A DNA stretch of 38,693 nt from an uncultured Lachnospiraceae bacterium (GTDB lineage: Bacteria > Bacillota > Clostridia > Lachnospirales > Lachnospiraceae): positions 1 to 38,693 of the forward strand of contig CANRBX010000022.1 in NCBI GenBank assembly GCA_947628955.1. Reading direction: 5' to 3'. Below are positions 32,753 to 38,693 of this stretch, piece by piece; the stretch's first letter is position 1; each line of letters begins with the position of its first letter. The notes under the pieces were generated by a model that worked only from the letters and a program-made list of their open reading frames with translations, did no database searches and was not told the origin of the DNA. The position numbers and the translations under genes are program-made.

Positions 32753-33346
32753 ATGGCAGTAAACAGAGTTCCTGTTCTTAAAAGATGCAGATCACTTGGT
32801 CTTGATCCGGTGTATCTGGGAATAGACAAAAAATCCAAAAGAGAGCTGAAGCGCGCAAACCGCAAGGTAAGTGAGTACGGCCTGCAGCTGCGCGAGAAGC
32901 AGAAAGCAAAATTCATCTACGGCGTTCTGGAGAAGCCGTTCCGCAACTACTATAAGAAGGCCGACAGAATGCAGGGCCAGACCGGTACGAACCTGATGAT
33001 CCTGCTGGAGACACGTCTGGACAACGTCGTGTTCCGTCTGGGCTTTGCGAGAACCAGAAAAGAAGCAAGACAGATTGTCGATCACAAGCACATCCTTGTG
33101 AACGGCAGGACGATCAACATTCCGTCCTACCTGGTTAAGGCGGGCGACACGATCGAGATCAAGGAAAAATGCAAGGGTTCCCAGAGATACAAGGATATCC
33201 TTGAGGCGACTGGCGGACGTCTTGTGCCTGAGTGGCTTGAGGCGGATGCAGAGGCCCTGAAGGGAACAGTGAAGGAGCTTCCGACCAGAGAGGCGATCGA
33301 CGTTCCGGTCAACGAAGTGCTTATCGTCGAGTTGTATTCTAAGTAA
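32753..33346 (+). CDS. rpsD: 30S ribosomal protein S4
   Basis: This 197-residue primary 16S-binding protein starts 30S assembly. The central S4 RNA-binding domain shows [23 protein letters not shown] and HILVNGR. The N-terminal Cys zinc knuckle of some S4 forms is absent, so this is the zinc-free type. Position inside the alpha cluster is usual for Clostridia, whereas Bacillus keeps rpsD elsewhere. S4 is a known autogenous repressor in several bacteria. Confidence 0.98.
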   Translation: MAVNRVPVLKRCRSLGLDPVYLGIDKKSKRELKRANRKVSEYGLQLREKQKAKFIYGVLEKPFRNYYKKADRMQGQTGTNLMILLETRLDNVVFRLGFARTRKEARQIVDHKHILVNGRTINIPSYLVKAGDTIEIKEKCKGSQRYKDILEATGGRLVPEWLEADAEALKGTVKELPTREAIDVPVNEVLIVELYSK

Positions 33347-33450
33347 ACCTCCGTGCCGCGCGTCGGCACAGGCCTGAAGAGGATCACAACCCGGCGGAAT
33401 GCTCTCTTAGGCAGCACACAGGCTGTACACCAGTAAGGAGGAGCTAAATA

Positions 33451-34410
33451 GTGTTCGATTTCAACAAACCCAAAATTGAAATTGCTGAAATGTCGGAAGA
33501 TAAAAAGTTTGGACGATTTGTAGTTGAACCGCTCGAGAGAGGCTATGGCACGACCCTTGGAAACTCCCTGAGAAGAATCATGCTTTCTTCTCTCCCGGGA
33601 GCGGCTGTCAGCCAGGTCAAAATCGAGGGTGTACTGCATGAATTCAGCTCTATTCCTGGCGTTAAGGAAGACGTAACAGAGATCATTATGAACCTCAAAT
33701 CGCTGGCCATCAGAAATTCCAGCGAGACGAACGAAGCGAAGACAGCGTATATTGAGTTTGAAGGCGAAGGTGTGGTGACCGCAGCCGACATTCAGGTGGA
33801 CCAGGACATTGAGATCATGAACCCGGAGCAGGTGATCGCGACGCTGAACGGCGGCACGGACAGCAAGCTCTACATGGAGCTCACGATCACGAAGGGCCGC
33901 GGCTATGTCAGCGCGGAGAAGGGCAAGGCCGAGGATATGCCGATCGGCATGATCGCGGTGGATGCGATCTACACACCCGTGGAGCGCGTGAACCTCACGG
34001 TTGAGAACACGCGTGTGGGCCAGATCACCGACTATGACAAGCTGACGCTGGATGTATACACAAATGCGACTATGGGGCCGGATGAGGCTGTCAGCCTCGC
34101 GGCGAAGGTGCTGAGCGCGCACCTGGGACTTTTCATCGATCTCTCTGAGAATGCAAAATCCGCAGAGGTCATGATCGAGAAGGAGGACAACGAGAAGGAG
34201 AAGGTTCTCGAGATGAATATCGATGAGCTGGAGCTCTCCGTGCGCTCCTTCAACTGCCTGAAGCGCGCCGGCATCAACACGGTGGAGGAGCTCTGCAACA
34301 GGACTTCTGAGGATATGATGAAGGTCCGCAATCTCGGACGGAAATCCCTGGAAGAGGTGCTCAGCAAGCTCAAGGAGCTCGGCCTGTCCCTGAATCCGAG
34401 CGACGAATAA
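33451..34410 (+). CDS. rpoA: DNA-directed RNA polymerase alpha subunit
   Basis: This 319-residue subunit nucleates RNA polymerase assembly. The N-terminal dimerisation domain (1 to about 230) includes [20 protein letters not shown]. The C-terminal domain (about 248-315) has [22 protein letters not shown] and LGRKSLEEV, the helices that contact UP elements and activators. The start is GTG 33451 after AAGGAGG. A GTGCCG/CGGCAC hairpin lies in the 104-base gap before it. Confidence 0.98.
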   Translation: MFDFNKPKIEIAEMSEDKKFGRFVVEPLERGYGTTLGNSLRRIMLSSLPGAAVSQVKIEGVLHEFSSIPGVKEDVTEIIMNLKSLAIRNSSETNEAKTAYIEFEGEGVVTAADIQVDQDIEIMNPEQVIATLNGGTDSKLYMELTITKGRGYVSAEKGKAEDMPIGMIAVDAIYTPVERVNLTVENTRVGQITDYDKLTLDVYTNATMGPDEAVSLAAKVLSAHLGLFIDLSENAKSAEVMIEKEDNEKEKVLEMNIDELELSVRSFNCLKRAGINTVEELCNRTSEDMMKVRNLGRKSLEEVLSKLKELGLSLNPSDE

Positions 34411-34491
34411 TAACACGAAGGACTAGAAAAGCGCACATTCAGTAAGCCCGAAGAGCGTGTATGTGTGTTCCGGAATGGAGGAAAATTTAAA

Positions 34492-35028
34492 ATGGCAGGT
34501 TATAGGAAACTCAGCAGACCGGCAGACCAGAGAAAGGCTCTGCTCAGAAACCAGGTGACGGCCCTGATCTACAGAGGCAAGATCGTCACCACAGAGGCAA
34601 AGGCAAAGGAAGTGCGCAGGATCGCCGAGGGGCTTATCGCCATGGCGGTGAGAGAGCGCGATAACTACGAGACTGTCACCGTTACCGCAAAGGTTGCCCG
34701 CAAGGACAAGGACGGCAAGAGAGTCAAAGAGGTTGTAGACGGAAAGAAGGTTACCGTGTACGACGAGGTTCAGAAGGAGATTAAAAAGGACAAACCGAGC
34801 AGGCTGCATGCGCGCCGTCAGATGCTGAAGGTGCTGTATCCGGTGAAAGAGGTTCCGGCTGAGGCTGCAGGGAGAAAGAAAAATACCAAGGAGATCGACC
34901 TTCCGGCAAAGCTGTTTGACGAGATTGCCCCGAAGTATGCAAACCGCAACGGCGGCTACACCCGTATTGTAAAGCTTGGCCAGCGCAGAGGCGATGGCGC
35001 TCCGGAAGTAGTTCTGGAGCTGGTATAA
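34492..35028 (+). CDS. rplQ: 50S ribosomal protein L17 with large insertion
   Basis: This 178-residue tunnel-exit protein has [20 protein letters not shown] and the C-terminal [20 protein letters not shown] typical of L17. Usual length is about 120 residues; here roughly residues 54-102 form a charged insertion ([20 protein letters not shown] and neighbours) just before the conserved LHARRQ. I believe related Lachnospiraceae share this. ATG 34492 follows GGAGG; the frame opens upstream at 34465 without a site. It is the last ribosomal gene of the cluster. Confidence 0.96.
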   Translation: MAGYRKLSRPADQRKALLRNQVTALIYRGKIVTTEAKAKEVRRIAEGLIAMAVRERDNYETVTVTAKVARKDKDGKRVKEVVDGKKVTVYDEVQKEIKKDKPSRLHARRQMLKVLYPVKEVPAEAAGRKKNTKEIDLPAKLFDEIAPKYANRNGGYTRIVKLGQRRGDGAPEVVLELV

Positions 35029-35045
35029 GAAAAAATGATGGTCAG

Positions 35046-35094
35046 AAGGCCGCCGCGGCAAACTTCGGATGACAGAAGGCTGCGGCGGCCTTTT
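35046..35094 (+). terminator. Rho-independent terminator closing the ribosomal cluster
   Basis: AAGGCCGCCGC (35046-35056) pairs perfectly with GCGGCGGCCTT (35082-35092), followed by TT (four T in all from 35091). An 11-bp GC-rich stem 17 bases after the rplQ stop. Confidence 0.85.
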
Positions 35095-35112
35095 GAAAAA
35101 CTGTTCCAAAGG

Positions 35113-35150
35113 GCTGCCGCAAAAATATATGAGGAGAGTTTTGCGGCGGC
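35113..35150. repeat. 12-bp inverted repeat before the ferredoxin gene
   Basis: GCTGCCGCAAAA-type arm (35113-35124) pairs with TTTTGCGGCGGC (35139-35150), with one G-T pair and a 14-base loop. It lies between the cluster terminator and the ferredoxin promoter. No T-run follows on the plus strand. Confidence 0.6.
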
Positions 35151-35172
35151 TCATTATAAATATCAATTTACA

Positions 35173-35178
35173 TATAAT
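35173..35178 (+). promoter_or_regulatory. Possible -10 element for the ferredoxin gene
   Basis: A perfect TATAAT in an AT-rich stretch 24 bases before the ATG. No good -35 is seen 16 to 18 bases upstream, where the inverted repeat lies, so an activator may be needed. Confidence 0.35.
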
Positions 35179-35201
35179 TGTCAGATGGGAGGGCGGTACA
35201 T

Positions 35202-35591
35202 ATGAAGAAACTGGTTGTTACAGACAAAACTGCATGTAAGGCATGCCTGAGCTGCGTGATCGCGTGTTCGGAGGCATTCTACAAGGAGTTTGATCCGGCG
35301 AAATCCTGCATTCAGATCGTGACTAAGACGGGGATGGACGCCGTGGTGAAGACCTGCATTCAGTGCGGGAAATGTGCGCGCAACTGCGAGGCCGGTGCGA
35401 TCAAACAGAACGCGAAGGGTGTTTACATGGTGGACAAGAAGCTCTGCACGGGCTGCGGAAAGTGCGCGGAGGTCTGTCCGATGGGCGTGATGGTGAAGGC
35501 CGAGACGTCTCCGACAGCGTCCAAGTGCATCGCCTGCGGGATCTGCGCAAAGGCCTGCCCGATGGGCATTCTCGAGGTACAGGAAAAATAA
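35202..35591 (+). CDS. Four-cluster [4Fe-4S] ferredoxin-type protein
   Basis: This 129-residue protein has four CxxCxxCxxxC sets: residues 12-22 (CKACLSCVIAC), then CIQCGKCARNC, CTGCGKCAEVC and CIACGICAKAC. Sixteen cysteines predict four [4Fe-4S] clusters and hence an electron-transfer wire, similar to the small subunits of formate or aldehyde oxidoreductases and hydrogenases (HycB/CooF type). No signal peptide, so cytoplasmic. ATG 35202 follows GGGAGGGCGG. No catalytic partner gene lies beside it in this window, so its redox partner is unknown. A repeat region follows the stop. Confidence 0.88.
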   Translation: MKKLVVTDKTACKACLSCVIACSEAFYKEFDPAKSCIQIVTKTGMDAVVKTCIQCGKCARNCEAGAIKQNAKGVYMVDKKLCTGCGKCAEVCPMGVMVKAETSPTASKCIACGICAKACPMGILEVQEK

Positions 35592-35625
35592 GAGACTTTT
35601 CTGTGTCCGGCAGCCTGTGTACATG

Positions 35626-35836
35626 GCCGGAGATGCCAGGCTGGGAATATGGCCGGACGTGGCAGACCAGAGGCGCGGCGGATACGGCAGCCGCGGGAGC
35701 GTGGACGGAGATGACAGCCTGATGATGCTGGGGATGCGGCCGGATACGGCAGCCGTGGGAGTGTGCCCGGAGATGACAGCTCAGGGATGCTGGGAATATA
35801 GCCGGACGTGGCAGACCGGAGGCGCGGCGGATACGG
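35626..35836 (+). repeat. Composite tandem repeats after the ferredoxin gene
   Basis: A 48-bp block (35640-35687) recurs at 35789-35836 with two differences. Overlapping it, a block beginning GGATACGGCAGCCG at 35680 recurs at 35742 (offset 62). CCGGAGATGMCAGSCT-like pieces recur at least three times. The array fills most of the gap to the epimerase-like gene. Confidence 0.8.
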
Positions 35837-35871
35837 GCTGCTGACGTATTTCGGGCGGATTGGAGTATTAT

Positions 35872-36753
35872 ATGGAATATACGATCAGAAATGAACGGCT
35901 GACCGTTCGGACCAGCGATCTGGGGGCGGAGCTGCAGTCGGTCATGGGCGCGGATGGCACAGAGTATCTGTGGCAGGGGAATCCTGAATTCTGGAGCGAC
36001 CGCGCACCGAATATCTTTCCCTATGTGGCGCGTATGACGGATGGACAGTGCACAGTGAACGGCAGGCCCTGTCGGATGAAGATCCACGGATTTGTCATGT
36101 ACAGCACGCTGCGGGCCGAGGAGCAGACAGAGAGCCGTGTGGTGTTCCGTCTGGACAGCGATGAAGAGACCGGGATGCAGTACCCGTTTCCGTTTACCTA
36201 CCGGGTCGAATATGCGCTGCGCGAGAGCACGCTTGCGGTCAATTATTCTGTAGAGAACCGCGGAGCAGAGCGGATGTTTTTCGGGATCGGCGGACATCCG
36301 GGCTTCAATGTCCCTTTGGAGCAGGGGCTTTCCTTTGAAGATTACTGCCTGGAATTTGCGCAGGAAAGCCATCCGTACCGGGTCATATTCACGGATGACT
36401 GTTTTGTCACGGGCAGGGAGGAGCCTTATCCGCTTCAGGACAGCAGGAGGATCCCGCTGAGCCACGATCTTTTCGACCGCGATGCGATCGTGCTGAGGCA
36501 TGCGGCGCGCGAGGTGCGCCTGGCAAGCGGGAAGGGGACGCACGGCGTCACGGTGTCTTTCCCGGATTTTCCGTATATCGGTTTCTGGCATAAGCCGCAT
36601 TCGGAGGCCCCTTATGTCTGCATCGAGCCGTGGAGTTCGCTCCCGTCGCGCGACGGCATCGTGGAGGAGCTTTCGCAGCAGTCGGATCTGATCGGGCTGG
36701 ACGCCGGACAGACGTACCGCAGCCGCTGGCAGATTCGGATCGAGCAGCCGTAA
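35872..36753 (+). CDS. Aldose 1-epimerase-like protein (LacX type)
   Basis: This 293-residue protein belongs to the galactose mutarotase-like superfamily, most like LacX proteins, which probably interconvert sugar anomers or hexose-6-phosphates. Likely active-site residues are H72 in KIHGFV, H142 in GGHPGFN and a C-terminal Glu in CIEPWSSLP. No signal peptide is present. I prefer ATG 35872, six bases after GGAG, over an in-frame TTG at 35860. The gene ends before a terminator at 36911. The substrate cannot be stated; no sugar operon surrounds it. Confidence 0.88.
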   Translation: MEYTIRNERLTVRTSDLGAELQSVMGADGTEYLWQGNPEFWSDRAPNIFPYVARMTDGQCTVNGRPCRMKIHGFVMYSTLRAEEQTESRVVFRLDSDEETGMQYPFPFTYRVEYALRESTLAVNYSVENRGAERMFFGIGGHPGFNVPLEQGLSFEDYCLEFAQESHPYRVIFTDDCFVTGREEPYPLQDSRRIPLSHDLFDRDAIVLRHAAREVRLASGKGTHGVTVSFPDFPYIGFWHKPHSEAPYVCIEPWSSLPSRDGIVEELSQQSDLIGLDAGQTYRSRWQIRIEQP

Positions 36754-36910
36754 AATCAGGATCGGCGCAGTGCCGGGGCAGGACCAGAGCAGGATTGGCG
36801 CGTGGCTGATCTCAGGCTACCGGCGCTCGCCGACGCGTGCCGGGATCAGGCGAAAACGCGGATCAGGACATACGGACGAAAAATACAGACGGAAGCATAA
36901 AAGCATAAGA

Positions 36911-36957
36911 AAGGCTGAGCAGACGGACATAATTTCCTGACTGCTCAGCCATTTTTC
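36911..36957. terminator. Bidirectional terminator between epimerase-like gene and ppiB
   Basis: GGCTGAGCAG (36913-36922) pairs exactly with CTGCTCAGCC (36941-36950). ATTTTTC follows on the plus strand and a T-rich stretch (TTTCTTATG) on the minus strand, so it can serve both convergent genes. Confidence 0.8.
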
Positions 36958-36966
36958 AATCTCTGA

Positions 36967-37488
36967 TCAGGATTTTTTCGGTTCCGGATAATCTATTCCG
37001 AAGGTGTCAACGGTCATGGAGGCGATCTTCTGCTCCTGGAGAGGACGATCCTGATAGTCCGTAGCCGTCCCGGCGATCTGGTTGACGACGTCCATGCCAT
37101 CGATCACCTTGCCGAAGGCGGCGTATGCGCCGTCAAGGTGCGGAGCGGCCTTGTGCATGATGAAGAACTGGCTGCCCGCGGAGTCCGGATGCATCGCGCG
37201 CGCCATGGAGAGCACACCGGGCGTGTGCCTCAGGTCATTTTTGAAACCGTTCTGGGCAAACTCGCCGGGGATCGTGTAGCCGGGACCTCCCATGCCGGTT
37301 CCGTTCGGGCATCCGCCCTGGATCATGAAGCCCTCGATGACCCTGTGAAAGATCAGACCATTGTAAAAGCCTTTTTTGATGAGACTGATGAAATTGCTGA
37401 CGGAATTTGGTGCGGTCTCCGGATAAAGCTCGGCTTTGATCACGCCGCCGTTTTCCATTGTAATTGTAACGATCGGATTCTGTGCCAT
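36967..37488 (-). CDS. ppiB: Peptidyl-prolyl cis-trans isomerase, cyclophilin type
   Basis: This 173-residue single-domain cyclophilin catalyses prolyl bond isomerisation and helps protein folding. The catalytic Arg is R49 in GLIFHRVIEGFMIQGG. The core GVLSMARAMHPDSAGSQFFI and the C-terminal LDGAYAAFGKVIDG are intact. There is no signal peptide or lipobox, so it is cytoplasmic. The ATG follows GGAAAGAAAGGAA on the minus strand, and a good promoter lies upstream. Confidence 0.95.
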   Translation of the reverse strand: MAQNPIVTITMENGGVIKAELYPETAPNSVSNFISLIKKGFYNGLIFHRVIEGFMIQGGCPNGTGMGGPGYTIPGEFAQNGFKNDLRHTPGVLSMARAMHPDSAGSQFFIMHKAAPHLDGAYAAFGKVIDGMDVVNQIAGTATDYQDRPLQEQKIASMTVDTFGIDYPEPKKS

Positions 37489-37523
37489 TTTTAATTCCTT
37501 TCTTTCCTTGTATTTTATTTTGT

Positions 37524-37552
37524 ATTATAATCGTTTCACGGCAATATGACAA
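37524..37552 (-). promoter_or_regulatory. Sigma-A-type promoter for ppiB
   Basis: Read on the minus strand: TTGTCA (37552-37547), a 17-base spacer and a perfect TATAAT (37529-37524). A start near 37517 gives a leader of about 30 bases. Confidence 0.8.
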
Positions 37553-37595
37553 GCAGAATTGAAAGAACGGAAAGAGGACGGAAAGAGGATAGAGA

Positions 37596-38573
37596 TTGAA
37601 ACTGAAATATGTGATCATGGCGCTGCAGCCGGAATGGGACGGGCAGGCCGGCAGACTGGAGGGGCGCCTTGGCCAGGCCGGGATCCGCTGCACGAGGACG
37701 ATGCCTTCTGTATGCCCCGGCGCAATGGACGTGCAGGAGCGGCAGGACGGACTGCCGGGAGATCACGGGAGCATGGCGGACGCTGAGAATGCTCTTGTCA
37801 TCACGGACGACCGAGCGCTCGCGGCCGGACTTGCGTCCGGCGGCGTTGTCTGTGTGGGCTGCAGCGGTCAGGATGATTCCTTTTTTGACGGAGCAGAGCT
37901 GGTGACGGATGATCTGGATGGCCTGAATGCAGAGCTGCTGGAGGAATGTTTTCTTCGCGCGCACGGCATGCCGGTTACGATTGCCCGGACGCCCCGTCTG
38001 GTCATCCGCGAGATCGCTGCGCCTGATTTTGACGGACTGTACCGGATCAGCCGGCAGGAGGGAATGCAGCACGCGCTGTGCGGGGCAGGATCCGCCGGAG
38101 CCGGCCTGGATGGGGACTGCTTTGCACCGGAACGCCTTGGCCCGTACATCAGGACCGCTTACCGGCTGTTCGGGTACGGACTGTGGAGCGTGTACCTGAA
38201 GGACGGAACCCTGATCGGCTGCTGCGGCCTGTCAGAGTGCGATGGAGAATCCGTGATGCCTGTCACGGAGAAAGAGGATGGACATGAGACCGCAGAGAAC
38301 CGGCGGCAGGAAAACTGTCTGGAACTGCAGTACATGCTCGCACAGGAATATCAGGGGAAAGGATATGCGCAGGAGATGTGCCGCGCGGCCCTGCGCTATG
38401 CGGCAGACCGGACGCCCTGGCGCGAGGTGTGGCTCCGTATTCATCCGGGCAATACGGCTTCCCGGCGGTTGGCAATGCGGCTCGGCTTTTCAGACCGCGG
38501 CCGGACAGCGGAGGGACTTTGCTGCATGGTGCTCGCACTGCAGGGGACAGACCGCGGAGACGGACAGATGTGA
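37596..38573 (+). CDS. GNAT family N-acetyltransferase with extra N-terminal domain
   Basis: This 325-residue protein has a C-terminal GNAT domain (about 128-315). It starts TPRLVIREIAAPDFDGLYRI and contains LELQYMLAQEYQGKGYA (242-258), whose QGKGYA is the acetyl-CoA pyrophosphate loop, then NTASRRLAMRLGF. Residues 1-125 form a separate domain with LVITDDRALAAGLASGGVVCVG, resembling a truncated HAD-like or receiver-like fold seen fused to GNATs in some Clostridia (recalled, not proven). The acetylated substrate is unknown. A variable loop at about 215-240 is rich in charged residues. The start is TTG 37596 after GAGGATAGAG; GTG 37611 or ATG 37617 are alternatives. Confidence 0.82.
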   Translation: MKLKYVIMALQPEWDGQAGRLEGRLGQAGIRCTRTMPSVCPGAMDVQERQDGLPGDHGSMADAENALVITDDRALAAGLASGGVVCVGCSGQDDSFFDGAELVTDDLDGLNAELLEECFLRAHGMPVTIARTPRLVIREIAAPDFDGLYRISRQEGMQHALCGAGSAGAGLDGDCFAPERLGPYIRTAYRLFGYGLWSVYLKDGTLIGCCGLSECDGESVMPVTEKEDGHETAENRRQENCLELQYMLAQEYQGKGYAQEMCRAALRYAADRTPWREVWLRIHPGNTASRRLAMRLGFSDRGRTAEGLCCMVLALQGTDRGDGQM

Positions 38574-38644
38574 AGAAACTCTGAAGAGGACAGCCGAGAA
38601 TAATTTCGCAGAAAAAGTTAGTGTAAAATTATAGTAGGCAAGGT

Positions 38645-38668
38645 AAAAGAAAGAGGCCGAAGCCTCTT
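38645..38668 (-). terminator. Minus-strand terminator of a gene beyond the right edge
   Basis: On the minus strand AAGAGGC-TTCG-GCCTCTT (38668-38651) forms a 7-bp stem with a stable UUCG loop followed by TCTTTTACC. This suggests a minus-strand gene ends just past the window. Confidence 0.6.
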
Positions 38669-38693
38669 CCCAATCACACAGTTTTTCTTTATG

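Noticed and set aside
33127-34416. 429-codon minus-strand frame over rpoA and rpsD
   Set aside because: It is the antisense shadow of strongly supported genes, caused by codon bias; similar long shadows cover rplB and hslO.
35113-35150. Inverted repeat as a second terminator or riboswitch
   Set aside because: No T-run follows and no known aptamer consensus is visible; listed only as an inverted repeat.

Overview
The window reads as chromosomal core DNA of a Gram-positive anaerobe of class Clostridia, most likely a Lachnospiraceae member of moderately high GC. The reasons are the Firmicutes-type S10-spc-alpha ribosomal order with S4 inside the alpha cluster, a zinc-type S14 and zinc-type adenylate kinase, a small KOW protein between map and infA, a large insertion in L17, an Rpn-type nuclease with a C-terminal REEG-repeat tail, and a secreted multi-Fn3 protein. 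This placement is inference from gene content; no 16S gene is present.

Layout. Positions 1-9123 hold mostly plus-strand housekeeping genes: a putative metal exporter, a MATE transporter, Hsp33 (hslO), glutamine-dependent NAD synthetase (nadE) and FtsH. Positions 9124-9981 hold a minus-strand SAM methyltransferase. Positions 10463-11671 encode an Rpn-family nuclease, and 12018-17501 a 1827-residue secreted protein built from about 14 Fn3-like modules. Positions 17824-35028 are the ribosomal super-cluster: rpsJ-rplC-rplD-rplW-rplB-rpsS-rplV-rpsC-rplP-rpmC-rpsQ-rplN-rplX-rplE-rpsN-rpsH-rplF-rplR-rpsE-rpmD-rplO-secY-adk-map-KOW-infA-rpmJ-rpsM-rpsK-rpsD-rpoA-rplQ, closed by a strong terminator. 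After it come an orphan four-cluster ferredoxin, an aldose-1-epimerase-like protein, a minus-strand cyclophilin and a GNAT acetyltransferase with an extra N-terminal domain.

The core cluster makes both ribosomal subunits, the RNA polymerase alpha subunit, the Sec channel, the N-terminal methionine-removal enzyme and IF-1, so transcription, translation and export capacity are co-expressed. FtsH (membrane proteolysis), Hsp33 (oxidative chaperone) and cyclophilin add protein quality control.

The unusual content lies between the genes. Many intergenic regions hold their own short repeat family, often starting exactly at or just after a stop codon: 36-bp units after nadE, 60-62-bp units after ftsH, 26-bp units after the Rpn gene, 54-56-bp units after map, composite units after the ferredoxin, palindromic modules on both sides of hslO, and a related pair of elements inserted after rplW and rpsN within the ribosomal operon. 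The predicted ftsH 5' leader is a 126-bp repeat made of consecutive perfect hairpins with three-base loops. Further candidate RNA regulators are a hairpin that buries the Shine-Dalgarno of the Rpn gene, a three-way-junction leader before rpsJ and a structured leader before rpsM. No tRNA, rRNA, CRISPR array, insertion sequence or prophage was seen. No clear new multi-gene system was found; the best candidates for novelty are these RNA and repeat elements.
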